A stretch of DNA of 64,000 bases from Chloroflexota bacterium (lineage in GTDB: Bacteria > Chloroflexota > Limnocylindria > QHBO01). Both the position numbers and the translations under genes were made by a program. A model generated the notes under the pieces. That model saw only the letters and a list, made by a program, of their open reading frames with translations. It did not search any database and was not told where the DNA came from. The stretch lies in NCBI GenBank assembly GCA_038040195.1, contig JBBPIR010000001.1, positions 353,341 through 417,340 of the forward strand. Direction: 5' to 3'. Below are positions 37,190 to 45,877 of this stretch, piece after piece; within the stretch, counting starts at the first letter, position 1; each line of letters begins with the position of its first letter.

Positions 37190-37963
37190 GTGCCGCTCCG
37201 CGGCACGACCCTCGAGGAGCTTCTCGAGCAGAACCGCGGCCACCAGTGCCCGGACCTGCCACCGGACCGCGTCTGCGTGCGGATGGAGGCGGTGGCCGAC
37301 CTCCCGACCCGGTTCGGCGACTTCCGGGTGATGGCCTTCTGGAACGATCGCGACGGCAAGGAGGACGCGGCCCTGGTCAAGGGCAAGCCGTGGGACGGCG
37401 AGGACATCCCGGTCCGGATCCATTCGGAGTGTCTGACCGGCGATGCATTCGGATCGTTGCGGTGCGACTGCCGGGACCAGCTCGAGGCCTCCCTCCGCTT
37501 CATGGGGAGTCAGGAGTCGGGCCTGGTCCTGTACCTCCGCCAGGAGGGGCGTGGCATCGGCCTGGCGAACAAGATTCGCGCCTATGCCCTCCAGGACCAG
37601 GGTCTGGACACCGTCGAGGCCAACCAGGCGCTCGGGTTCCGGGACGACGAGCGCGACTACGGGGTGGCCGCCCACATGCTCGGCCTGCTGCAGGTCCGAT
37701 CCATCCGGCTCATCACCAACAACCCGCGCAAGATCGCCGGGCTGGAGCAGCACGGCGTCCGGATCACGGGAAGAATCCCACTGGTCGTGCCGCCCAACGA
37801 GCACAACGTGTTCTACCTGTCCACCAAGGCGAGCCGGTCCGGCCACTACATCGACCTGTCCGGCTACGAGCACCTTTCCGAGCAGCTGGACCGGCCGATC
37901 GTGGAGGGCATGACTCCCGAGCTGATCGCCGAGATCGAGGAGGTCGCCGACGGCGCAGCCTGA
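37190..37963 (+). CDS. ribA: GTP cyclohydrolase II
   Basis: 257 aa. Opens the riboflavin pathway by converting GTP to the diaminopyrimidine intermediate. Zinc ligands C81, C92 and C94 in SECLTGDAFGSLRCDC, then YLRQEGRGIGL with the catalytic residues, and TNNPRKI for guanine recognition. It is a single-domain RibA, not fused to RibB. GTG 37190 is preferred since GGAG lies 7 nt upstream. The last codons (ATC GAG GAG GTC) contain GAGGAGG, which may serve as ribosome site of the next gene. Confidence 0.94.
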   Translation: MPLRGTTLEELLEQNRGHQCPDLPPDRVCVRMEAVADLPTRFGDFRVMAFWNDRDGKEDAALVKGKPWDGEDIPVRIHSECLTGDAFGSLRCDCRDQLEASLRFMGSQESGLVLYLRQEGRGIGLANKIRAYALQDQGLDTVEANQALGFRDDERDYGVAAHMLGLLQVRSIRLITNNPRKIAGLEQHGVRITGRIPLVVPPNEHNVFYLSTKASRSGHYIDLSGYEHLSEQLDRPIVEGMTPELIAEIEEVADGAA

Positions 37964-38663
37964 GCGGGTCGCGATCATCACCGGGGCGGCCGGAGGGCTG
38001 GGTCCATTCGTCACCCGCGACCTTGCGGCGGCGGGCATGCGGCTGGCGCTCGTCGGCTCCCGACTGCGTCCGTTGCAGGCGCTCGGCGCGGAGCTGCGGC
38101 TGGCGGAGGACCGCTGGATGGCTGTTGCGGGTGACTTGAGGAAGCCGGCGCTTGCCGAGAAGGCCGTCGCGACCGTCGCCGATAGGTTCGGGAAGGTGGA
38201 GATTCTTATCCACCTGGTGGGTGGCTACCACGGCGGCGAGTCGGTGGTCGCCATGCGCGACGCCGAGGTGGCGGCCATGCTGAGCCAGCACCTGTGGACC
38301 ACTCTCAACATGGTCCGCGCGGTGGTTCCGCGCATGGCGGCCGGTGGTTGGGGTCGGATAGTGGCCGTCTCCTCGCCTCTGGCCTCGACGCCGACCAAGG
38401 GTGTGGCGCCGTACGCCATCGGAAAGGCCGCCGAGGAAGCCCTGCTCGGCACCCTGGCCCGCGAGGTGGCAGGCACCGGGACGACGGTCAACCTGGTCCT
38501 GGCCCGGACGATCGACGTCGAGCACGAGCGCGACGCGGAGCCATCTGCCAAGACCGCGTCCTGGACGACGCCGGAGGAGATCTCGGCCACCATTCGGCAC
38601 TTGGTCAGCGAAGACGCGAGCGCCATTAACGGGGCCAAGATTCCGCTCTTTGGAAACGGGTAG
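37950..38663 (+). CDS. Short-chain dehydrogenase, apparently with ACG start
   Basis: About 237 aa. The Rossmann motif TGAAGGLG lies at 37980-38003, upstream of the first ATG of the frame (38037). Back to the in-frame stop at 37923 there is no ATG, GTG or TTG. ACG at 37950 has a perfect GAGGAGG at 37937-37943, 6 nt upstream, and gives TAQPERVAIITG, a normal SDR N terminus. The catalytic region has AVSSP and YAIGK (Tyr-x3-Lys). C terminus SAINGAKIPLFGNG. Overlaps ribA by 14 nt. Substrate unknown. ATC at 37974 or ATC at 37977 are weaker alternatives. Confidence 0.72.
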   Translation, partial: TAQPERVAIITGAAGGLGPFVTRDLAAAGMRLALVGSRLRPLQALGAELRLAEDRWMAVAGDLRKPALAEKAVATVADRFGKVEILIHLVGGYHGGESVVAMRDAEVAAMLSQHLWTTLNMVRAVVPRMAAGGWGRIVAVSSPLASTPTKGVAPYAIGKAAEEALLGTLAREVAGTGTTVNLVLARTIDVEHERDAEPSAKTASWTTPEEISATIRHLVSEDASAINGAKIPLFGNG

Positions 38664-38673
38664 CTGGAGGCCG

Positions 38674-39768
38674 ATGCAGAGGCAGTCCTGCCTGAGCGCA
38701 ACCCTGGTCGCCCTGGTCGTAACGGCTCTGACGGCCTGCGTCGCTTCGCCCTCGCCCATCGCGTCGGAGGAGCCCAGCGCCTCGCCGACCGCACGGGCGT
38801 CGGCATCGCCGTCGCCAGCTCCGACTCAGGCACCCGTCGGCTGGCGCGAGCTCACTGTCTCCGGGTCCACCCCAGCGCCCCGAGAGGACCACACCTGGAC
38901 CGCGGACGCCGAAGGACGGTACGCGTACTTGTTCGGTGGTCGTGACGACACCGGCCCCGGCTCGTACGGCGACCTGTGGGCCTACGACCTCTCCGCCGAC
39001 ACGTGGCAGCAGCTGAGCGGCGGGCCACCGGCCCGCTTCGGGCACAACGCGGCCTGGGTGCCGGGGATCGGGCTCGTCATCTTCGCCGGCCAGGACCAGG
39101 CGTTCTTCAACGACTTGTGGGCCTACGACCCGGTCGCCGACAGCTGGCAGCAGCTGCCGGACACCGGGGATCGTCCCGTCGCCCGATACGGGAGCTGCGC
39201 GGCGGTCGGTCCCGACGGGCGGCTGTGGATCAGCCACGGGTTCACCAGCGAAGGCGCGCGCTTCGCCGACACCCGCGCCTACGACTTCGCCATCAGCGCA
39301 TGGTCCGATGAGACACCCATCGGCGCCGCCCCAATCGAGCGCTGCCTCCACGCCTGCTGGTGGACTGAAGGCGGCCAATTCACCTTGTATGCGGGCCAGA
39401 CGAACGGGGTGACCTCACTCGGGGACCGATGGGAGCTGACGGTTGGCCCCCGCCCCGGGACCAACGCGTGGCTGGAGCCCGATCAGGATGGGAGCCCGCC
39501 ATCTGCGCGAAACCTCTACGCGGCCGCGCGCTGGGAGCTTGGAACGCTCGTATTCGGCGGCCAGGCCCTTGACGGCACCTACCTGGGGGACGCATGGCTG
39601 TTGGCCGACGACGGTACGCACACCCAGGTCCTGCCGGGTGTGGCCGGGCCTGCGCCACGGTCCGGAGCCGATCTGGTCGCCGATCCAGTGCGGGGTCGTG
39701 TCCTGCTGTTCGGGGGTAAGTCCGGGGCGAGCGTGTTCGGCAATCTTTGGGAGCTGACCCTGGACTGA
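38674..39768 (+). CDS. Kelch-repeat lipoprotein
   Basis: 364 aa. Lipobox LTAC (Cys22), a Ser/Pro/Ala-rich linker to about 55, then six Kelch-type blades, each ending in a pattern like DLWAYDLSADTWQQL, DLWAYDPVADSWQQL, or LVFGGQALDGTYLGDAW. Expected to form a beta-propeller on the outer face of the membrane; binding partner unknown. GGAGG at 38666-38670 sets ATG 38674, 10 nt after the SDR stop. Confidence 0.88.
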   Translation: MQRQSCLSATLVALVVTALTACVASPSPIASEEPSASPTARASASPSPAPTQAPVGWRELTVSGSTPAPREDHTWTADAEGRYAYLFGGRDDTGPGSYGDLWAYDLSADTWQQLSGGPPARFGHNAAWVPGIGLVIFAGQDQAFFNDLWAYDPVADSWQQLPDTGDRPVARYGSCAAVGPDGRLWISHGFTSEGARFADTRAYDFAISAWSDETPIGAAPIERCLHACWWTEGGQFTLYAGQTNGVTSLGDRWELTVGPRPGTNAWLEPDQDGSPPSARNLYAAARWELGTLVFGGQALDGTYLGDAWLLADDGTHTQVLPGVAGPAPRSGADLVADPVRGRVLLFGGKSGASVFGNLWELTLD

Positions 39769-39876
39769 CCGGGCCACAGCGGCCTCGAGTTGGTACGATA
39801 TGTCGCCGTTAACGACCGTCGGGCGCCCCTGCGATCGCGCCCGCCACCGAACCCGCGACAGGAGAATTCAGGCCGC

Positions 39877-41457
39877 ATGAACGTGGTCGCCGACCCGGCG
39901 CACGCCCCCGCGGGGCCCAACGGCACCCGGCTCCCCACCGCCCGCTCGGTTATCTACGACCCGACACCCGCGGAGCTCCAGGAGCTCACCAGCCGCATGC
40001 CGCAGGCTCGCCGGACTGCCTTCGGCAACTACAACGTCCAGACCCGAGTGGTCAGCCGTTCGAAGGCCTGCACCTACCTGGTGACGGATGACCCGTCCAT
40101 CACGGACGACCAGACCATCGACCGTGCCGAAGGGGCACGGATCGGCGCGCACCAGGACGCGTACATCGCGAACCGCGAGATGGTGGTGGTGGACGGCTTT
40201 ATCGGCAACGACCCGGAGTACCGCTCGCGAGCCCGCCTGTACATCGAGGCCGCCAACGCGAACATCGCTGGCATGCAGCAGCAGCTGCTGTTCCCGCCCG
40301 ATCGGCTCGCCGCGGAGTGGGTACCCGAGTTCGTGGTCATCTACACCCCCAACCTGCCCATCGCGGGCTACTCGGACGATCGGCTGATCGCAGTCGACGT
40401 CGAGTCGGGCATCACCCGGGTGATGAACTCGGACTACTTCGGGGAGGCAAAGAAGGGCGGCCTCCGGATGTGGAACGCCAAGGTGTATGCCGCCGGCGGC
40501 CTGGCCATGCACGCCGGCTGCAAGGTGGTGCCCACCGATGCGGGGGAGCGGACGATCCTGATCATCGGTCTGTCGGGGACCGGCAAGACGACGACGACCT
40601 TCACTCGCCAGAACGGGTCGCAACCGGTGCAGGACGACTTCATCGGCCTGTTCGCGGGCGGCAAAGTGATCGGTACCGAGAATGGGTGCTTCGCCAAGAC
40701 CTTTGGCCTCGACCCCCGGCACGAGCCGGCCATCCACGGCGCGGTGACCAAGCCGGACGCCTACCTCGAGAACGTGTCCCAGAAGGAGGTTGACGGGCCG
40801 GTCGACTTCTTCGACGCCTCGTACACCAAGAATGGGCGGGCCACCTTCCCCATGGCGTCGCTCGGCATCTGGCGCGATCCGCGGCACATCGGTCCGGTCA
40901 ACGAGCTGCTGATCCTGAACCGAAATGACAACGTCATCCCGGGCGTGGCGCTCCTCTCGCGGGATCAGGCCGCCGCCTATTTCATGTTGGGTGAGACGAG
41001 GGGAACCTCGGCCGGCGGCGCGGCCGAGGAGGGCAAGGCGCTCCGGGTGCCGGGCACCAACCCGTTCTACCCGTATCGCGACGAGCAGCAGGGCAACCGG
41101 TTCTTCGAGCTGATGGGCACGCACCCCTTCGACGTGTACCTCGTGAACACCGGGCGCGTCGGCGGGCCGGAGGACGATCCACGCTCGAAGAAGCTCGAGA
41201 TCGAGCATTCGGGGGCTATCGTCAAGGCCATCGCCGAGGAATCCATCCGCTGGGAGCGGGACCCGGACTTCGGGTACCAGGTTGCCACCGCGGTGCCCGG
41301 AATCGACGATCCGGAGCTCCTGCAGCCGCGCCTGCTCTACGAGCGGACCGGGCGAGCCGATGAATATCGCCGCTGGGTAGAGCGACTGAAGCGGGATCGG
41401 GCCGAGTTCCTGGCCGGATTCCCGGGCCTCCGCGCGGAGATCCTGGCCGCCGTCTAG
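39877..41457 (+). CDS. pckA: Phosphoenolpyruvate carboxykinase (ATP)
   Basis: 526 aa. Converts oxaloacetate and ATP to PEP, CO2 and ADP in gluconeogenesis. Motifs: the PCK-specific HAGCKVV region, P-loop GLSGTGKTT (kinase-1a), metal-binding DDFIGLF (kinase-2), and the adenine-binding C-terminal RGTSAGG. Works with mdh and gltA at 2.5-4.8 kb. AGGAGA lies about 12 nt before the ATG. The 108-nt upstream gap contains TACGAT (39793-39798) as a possible -10. Its TAG is shared in a 4-nt convergent overlap with the cyclase gene. Confidence 0.95.
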   Translation: MNVVADPAHAPAGPNGTRLPTARSVIYDPTPAELQELTSRMPQARRTAFGNYNVQTRVVSRSKACTYLVTDDPSITDDQTIDRAEGARIGAHQDAYIANREMVVVDGFIGNDPEYRSRARLYIEAANANIAGMQQQLLFPPDRLAAEWVPEFVVIYTPNLPIAGYSDDRLIAVDVESGITRVMNSDYFGEAKKGGLRMWNAKVYAAGGLAMHAGCKVVPTDAGERTILIIGLSGTGKTTTTFTRQNGSQPVQDDFIGLFAGGKVIGTENGCFAKTFGLDPRHEPAIHGAVTKPDAYLENVSQKEVDGPVDFFDASYTKNGRATFPMASLGIWRDPRHIGPVNELLILNRNDNVIPGVALLSRDQAAAYFMLGETRGTSAGGAAEEGKALRVPGTNPFYPYRDEQQGNRFFELMGTHPFDVYLVNTGRVGGPEDDPRSKKLEIEHSGAIVKAIAEESIRWERDPDFGYQVATAVPGIDDPELLQPRLLYERTGRADEYRRWVERLKRDRAEFLAGFPGLRAEILAAV

Positions 41458-43682
41458 TTCAGCGGCGCGTTCCGCAGACCGGTGACCCGGTAGGCGGTGA
41501 TGGCGTGGGTGAAGCCTTTCAGGCTGAGATCGTCGACCGGCTCGGCCACGACCTGGTCCTCGACCATGGCATGCAGTCGTTGGCTGACCAGGATCTCGCC
41601 GGCCGCCGCCGCGGTGCTGAGCCGTGACGCCAGGGTGACCACCACTCCGACGCCGGCGTAGTCGTAGCGGCCTTCGAAGCCGATGCGTCCCAGGGTTGCG
41701 TACCCGACCCCGATCCCGATCCCGAGTCCCAGCTCATAGCCGCGCTTCAGCCACCCCGCCGCGAGTTCTGCGAATCGGTCGCGCATGGCGACCGCGGTCC
41801 GCACCGCGGCCAGCTGGTGATCGGGCAGCGGGGTCGGGTCGTTGAAGAAGATCATCAGCCCATCGCCGGCGAAGTGCTCGACCGTGCCGCCGTTGGCCAC
41901 CGCGATCTCCCCCACCGCTGCGTGGTACTGGCGCAGCACGCTGAACAGCTCCTCCGGCTCGGCCGTTTCAGCGAATGGGGTGAAGCCCCGCAGGTCGCAG
42001 AACAGGGCGCTGATCTCGCGGCGATGTCCGGCCAGCAGTGCCTCGCCCTCGGGGCTCGACAAGAGCCCCGCAACTTGTGGCGCGAACCGCGCCAGCTCGG
42101 TCCGCTGCCGCTCCACCGTTTCAAAGAGCCGGACGTTGGAGATCGCGATGGCGGCCTGATCGGCGAAGGTGCTCAGCAGGTTGATCTCCGGGTCGCTGAA
42201 AGCCCGCACCTCGTAGCGCCACACCGAGAGGACGCCGATCGGGGCTTGGTCGTGAATGAGGGGGATGCCGAGGATCGTCCGGAATCCGGCGATCTTCTGA
42301 GCGTCGAGCAGGGTGTACTCCGGATCGGCCAGGGCGTCGAGGATCTGGATTGGTCGCATCTCTAACAGGGCTCGACCCATGGCTGACCCGCGTTCCGCCT
42401 GGAAGCGTCGGTTGCTGATGAACTGGCGGAACGCATCCGGAATGCCCGCGGTGAACGTAGCGGACAAACCGAACGCTCCTTCCTCGCCGCGAACGATGTT
42501 CCCGTCATCTGCGTTGGACAACCTGGTGGCGCTATCGATGACCGTCTGGAGGACGTAGTCCAGGTCGAACGTCGATCGCGCAATCGCGGCCAGGACCTGG
42601 CCGACGGCGGACTCGCGCTCGAGTGCCTCGTGGGTCTCGCCCAGCACGTTGGCCAAGCGAATGGCAAGAGCAGCCTGCTCGGCGAAGGTGCCCAACAGCC
42701 GAATCTCCGCCTCGCTGAAAGGACGCACTTCCAGGCGCCAGACGACCAGCACGCCGATCGGCACGCCATCCTGGAGCATCGGTACGCCCAGGAGCGTCCG
42801 ATATCCCGCCGCAGCTTGGACATCCTGAAGCTGGTATTCGGGGTCCTCGAGGACGTCGGGGATATGGACGATCCTGCGCTCGAGCACGGTCCGGCCGATC
42901 AACGAACCCCGCTCGGGCCGGTACTCGCGGCTCATCACCATGGCCAGATATTCGGGCGCAACCAGTCCCGAGTGGGCAATGACGCGGTACACGTCACCGT
43001 CCTGGCGGACGATGTTTCCCTGGTCCGCTCGACAGATCTGGACGGCGCTGTCGATGACCGTCTGGAGTACTCCGGTGAGATCAAATCGGGAGCGGTTGAT
43101 CGACTGCAGGACCTCACCGATCGCCGCCTCGCGCGCCACTGCCTCCCGAGCCTCACCCAACAGGCGTGCAAGCCGGATCGCCACACCCGCCTGATCGGCG
43201 AAAACAGTGACGAGCTCGATCTCCTCGTCCAAGAAGGGTTGCACGCGGTTCCGCCCCAATCCGAAAGCCCCGATCAGGCCATCGGCGGACCGGATCGGGA
43301 CGCCAAGCAATGACCGCACGCCGCCGACGCGATAGGCACCGGCCTCGTACTCCGGATCGGCGGCGATGTCCACGACGTGCACCGGCTCGCCGCTGAGTGC
43401 CACACGACCCGTGATAGACCTCCGATCGATCGTGTCCGGGTGCTCTCGTTCGTAGGCCCAGTGCTCGGGGGAACCACCACTGGCGGCGGCGAAGCGAAAG
43501 ACGTCGCCGTCACGCAGGAATACGAAGCTCATGTCCGCACGGCAGAGACTGGCCGCCTCGGCAGCAAGTTGATTCAGCGCAGGCTCCAGCTCGAAAGTGG
43601 AACCACTGATCGCCGCCAGGACACGGCCGACAGCAGAGACCGCTGATCGGTCCTGGTCGAGCGTCGTGGGCGCATCAGGCAC
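41454..43682 (-). CDS. Triple-GAF class III adenylate/guanylate cyclase
   Basis: 742 aa, GTG start 5 nt after the osmC stop. Three consecutive GAF domains (about 10-170, 190-350, 360-520), the last two very alike (each starts V(L/A)...INRS/IARS.FDL and holds YRTLLGVPM / FRTILGIPL), then a short linker (ETVERQRTELARFAPQ) and a class III cyclase (about 545-730) with metal Asp in FCDLRGF and HFAGDG. In the dimer-site motif the usual Asn (VNLASR) is Thr here (VVTLASRL). Cytoplasmic; the GAF array probably senses a small molecule. The frame is open to 44114 but that part overlaps osmC in the wrong frame. Confidence 0.87.
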   Translation of the reverse strand: MPDAPTTLDQDRSAVSAVGRVLAAISGSTFELEPALNQLAAEAASLCRADMSFVFLRDGDVFRFAAASGGSPEHWAYEREHPDTIDRRSITGRVALSGEPVHVVDIAADPEYEAGAYRVGGVRSLLGVPIRSADGLIGAFGLGRNRVQPFLDEEIELVTVFADQAGVAIRLARLLGEAREAVAREAAIGEVLQSINRSRFDLTGVLQTVIDSAVQICRADQGNIVRQDGDVYRVIAHSGLVAPEYLAMVMSREYRPERGSLIGRTVLERRIVHIPDVLEDPEYQLQDVQAAAGYRTLLGVPMLQDGVPIGVLVVWRLEVRPFSEAEIRLLGTFAEQAALAIRLANVLGETHEALERESAVGQVLAAIARSTFDLDYVLQTVIDSATRLSNADDGNIVRGEEGAFGLSATFTAGIPDAFRQFISNRRFQAERGSAMGRALLEMRPIQILDALADPEYTLLDAQKIAGFRTILGIPLIHDQAPIGVLSVWRYEVRAFSDPEINLLSTFADQAAIAISNVRLFETVERQRTELARFAPQVAGLLSSPEGEALLAGHRREISALFCDLRGFTPFAETAEPEELFSVLRQYHAAVGEIAVANGGTVEHFAGDGLMIFFNDPTPLPDHQLAAVRTAVAMRDRFAELAAGWLKRGYELGLGIGIGVGYATLGRIGFEGRYDYAGVGVVVTLASRLSTAAAAGEILVSQRLHAMVEDQVVAEPVDDLSLKGFTHAITAYRVTGLRNAPLN

Positions 43683-43687
43683 GGAGC

Positions 43688-44140
43688 TCAGCCCTCGTCG
43701 GGCTCCTCCAGGGTGGCGTCGACCGACAGCTCGACGTTGCCCTTCAGGGCGCGGCTGATCGGGCAGCCGTCCTTCGCTTCCTCCGCAAGCCGTTCGAAAT
43801 CCGCCTTGTCGATGCCCGACACCCGCCCAATCACCTGGAGGGTCGAGGACGTCACGCTCCAGCCGTCGCCAACCTTTTCGAACGCGACCTCGGCAGCGAC
43901 GTGGAGGTGCTCGGGTGGGTGACCGGCCTTGGCCAGCCCGTTCGAGAAAGCCATGGAATAGCAGGCGGCGTGCGCGGCGGCGAGCAGCTCCTCGGGCGAC
44001 GTCCGGCCGTCGACTTCCTCGGTTCGAGACCCCCAGCTGACCGGCAGGTCGCTGAAGAGGCCCGAGGAGTAGGCCGTGACAGTGCCGGAGCCGCCCATCA
44101 GGTCGCCACTCCACGACGCGGTCGCGCGGCGGGTGGTCAT
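43688..44140 (-). CDS. OsmC/Ohr-family peroxiredoxin-like protein
   Basis: 150 aa. Two redox cysteines: Cys60 in AAHAACYSMA and Cys126 in DGCPISRALKG, in the OsmC arrangement that reduces organic hydroperoxides. ATG 44140 has AAGGAGGG upstream. It is followed by the cyclase gene with a 5-nt gap, so stress sensing and the cyclase may be coexpressed. Divergent from the acetyltransferase gene across an inverted repeat. Confidence 0.93.
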   Translation of the reverse strand: MTTRRATASWSGDLMGGSGTVTAYSSGLFSDLPVSWGSRTEEVDGRTSPEELLAAAHAACYSMAFSNGLAKAGHPPEHLHVAAEVAFEKVGDGWSVTSSTLQVIGRVSGIDKADFERLAEEAKDGCPISRALKGNVELSVDATLEEPDEG

Positions 44141-44162
44141 CGGAAAGGGCCCTCCTTGTAAC

Positions 44163-44179
44163 CTAGGCGCCAAGCCTAG
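44163..44179. promoter_or_regulatory. Inverted repeat in the osmC/GNAT divergent promoter
   Basis: CTAGGC-GCCAA-GCCTAG: perfect 6-base arms, 5-base centre, midway between the divergent starts at 44140 and 44195. Candidate operator for a peroxide-responsive regulator, unproven. CTAG sites are otherwise scarce here outside stop codons. Confidence 0.35.
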
Positions 44180-44194
44180 CGCACGGATGCCCCC

Positions 44195-44800
44195 ATGACC
44201 GACTCCCACCTATCAGATCCACCCCTTCGCGCCCTCCGCGGTGAGCTGGTCTACCTGCGTCCCGCCGAGCGCGACGACCTGGACCGATTCGTCCGCTGGT
44301 TCGCAGATGCCGAGACGACCCGCTACCTGAGTATCCGCGCCCCGTTCAGCCTGCCGATGGAGGAGCACTGGTTCGAGGGAATGGTGGCCGAGCAGGGCAA
44401 GAGCACCTACCACTTCGTCATCTGCCGCCTGGCAGATGACGAGCCGATCGGCACCGCCGGCCTCCACAACCTGGACTTGGTGAACGGCAACGCCGAGTTC
44501 GGGATCAGCATTGGCGAGAAGAGCGAGTGGAACAAGGGGTATGGGACCGATGCCCTGCACGCGATCTGCGATTTCGGGTTCGGACAGCTGCGTCTCGAGC
44601 GAATCGAGCTCCAGGTCTACGCGCCAAACGCCCGCGCCCGGCGCTCCTACGAGAAGGCCGGGTTCGTGCTTGAAGGAACACTGCGGCACCGCCATTTCGC
44701 TGAAGGACACCACGACGACGTCCTGATCATGTCGCTGCTGCGCGAGGAGTGGGCTGCCCAGTCTCGTCGCCGATCGTGGGAGCTGAACGAGCTCGGCTGA
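44195..44800 (+). CDS. GNAT-family N-acetyltransferase (RimJ/RimL-like)
   Basis: 201 aa. Core GNAT motifs: LVYLRPAERDDLDRF at the N terminus, PIGTAGLHNLDLVNGNAEFGISIGEKSEWNKGYGTDAL (acetyl-CoA binding Q/RxxGxG-like as NKGYGT), and LERIELQVYAPNARARRSYEKAGFVLEGTLR. Probably acetylates a protein N terminus, polyamine or small molecule; substrate unknown. Followed after 18 nt by galT. Confidence 0.87.
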   Translation: MTDSHLSDPPLRALRGELVYLRPAERDDLDRFVRWFADAETTRYLSIRAPFSLPMEEHWFEGMVAEQGKSTYHFVICRLADDEPIGTAGLHNLDLVNGNAEFGISIGEKSEWNKGYGTDALHAICDFGFGQLRLERIELQVYAPNARARRSYEKAGFVLEGTLRHRHFAEGHHDDVLIMSLLREEWAAQSRRRSWELNELG

Positions 44801-44818
44801 GCGCCGGGCTGCGCGGCG

Positions 44819-45796
44819 ATGTTCGAGCTGCGCCGGGACCCAGTCACGGGCTGGTGGTCGGCGATCGTCACCGACCGGGCGTTCGAACACGCCTCGTTCA
44901 CGGTCGAGGCGGCGCCGGTGGAAGGGACCCACTGCCGCCACTGTGACGAGGCGCCGGAGGGGGATGACGACGACGTCCGGAGGGTGACATTGCGAGCCGA
45001 CGCGTTCCAGATCGTGGAGGCCGGACGCGAGCCGGCGGCCCAACTGTCGATGCTCCCCGAAGTGGCCGCCTCGCGCGGGTCGTGGGAGATCGTGGTCGGG
45101 CCGCGCGACCACCACGAGCGGTTCGCCGATGCGCAGCCACATCTCGCCGAGCGGTTGTTGCGGGCCGTGCGCGACGGGATGCTGGAGCTGGGCGCCGCTG
45201 CCCGACCGCCGGACGAGCCGATGTACGTGCAGGCGCTCCAGTCCTACGGCCGCCAGGCCGGGTCGCGGACCCAGCACCTGAACTTCGAGCTGTATGCGAT
45301 CCCCCAGATCCCGCACCGCGTGGCGGAAGAGATCGGCGGCGGCGCGCGCCACATGATCTCCCGCCAGGCCTGCGTGTGGTGCGCGATGGCCGCCGCCGAG
45401 GAGGAGAACGGTGCGCGCCTGGTGCTGGCTGACGAGCGGTTCGTGGTCGTGGCCCCGGCCGCCAGCCGTTCGGCCTTCGAGCTGCTGGTGATCCCGCGCG
45501 AGCATGCGGCGGACTTCACCGGCCTCGACGACGAAGCGATCGGCGCCTGCCGTGCCACGCTTCAGCGCACCCTCGGCGCGCTCGGGGTCCTGGGCGACCC
45601 GCCGTACAACCTGTTCCTCCACACCGCGCCCGCCGGGGAGCGGCTGGACCAGACCTACCACTGGCACTGGGAGCTCCATCCGCGGCTGCGAGTCATCGCC
45701 GGCCTGGAGCGCGCCACCGCGCTGGCGGTGAACCCCGCCGCGCCCGAGTACGCCGCCGAGGTCCTCCGCGACCACCTGGCCCGCGCACCCCGTTGA
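44819..45796 (+). CDS. galT: Galactose-1-phosphate uridylyltransferase-like protein
   Basis: 325 aa. N-terminal RRDPVTGWW, CRHC zinc pair, a segment GREA-like GRQAGSRTQHLNFELYAIP, ending with HWHWELHPR, the HxH active-site motif of the GalT/HIT superfamily. Converts Gal-1-P and UDP-Glc to UDP-Gal and Glc-1-P in the Leloir pathway, or acts as another nucleotidyl transferase of this superfamily. No galK or galE in the window. The AU-poor gap after it (81 nt) holds the PyrR element. Confidence 0.8.
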   Translation: MFELRRDPVTGWWSAIVTDRAFEHASFTVEAAPVEGTHCRHCDEAPEGDDDDVRRVTLRADAFQIVEAGREPAAQLSMLPEVAASRGSWEIVVGPRDHHERFADAQPHLAERLLRAVRDGMLELGAAARPPDEPMYVQALQSYGRQAGSRTQHLNFELYAIPQIPHRVAEEIGGGARHMISRQACVWCAMAAAEEENGARLVLADERFVVVAPAASRSAFELLVIPREHAADFTGLDDEAIGACRATLQRTLGALGVLGDPPYNLFLHTAPAGERLDQTYHWHWELHPRLRVIAGLERATALAVNPAAPEYAAEVLRDHLARAPR

Positions 45797-45844
45797 GGGT
45801 CGCCAGGTGTCATACTCCGGCCGTCCCCGAAGCGCCCCTTTAAC

Positions 45845-45862
45845 GCGGTCCGGTGAGGCCGC
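45845..45862 (+). promoter_or_regulatory. PyrR-binding RNA hairpin upstream of pyrR
   Basis: GCGG-TCCGGTGAGG-CCGC: a 4-bp GC stem closing a loop that fits the PyrR consensus UCCNGNGAGG. It lies 16 nt before the pyrR ATG and abuts the ribosome site AAGGAG (45864-45869). Binding of PyrR with UMP would be expected to block initiation, as in mycobacteria, or alter termination. Confidence 0.72.
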
Positions 45863-45877
45863 CAAGGAGCCGAACCA

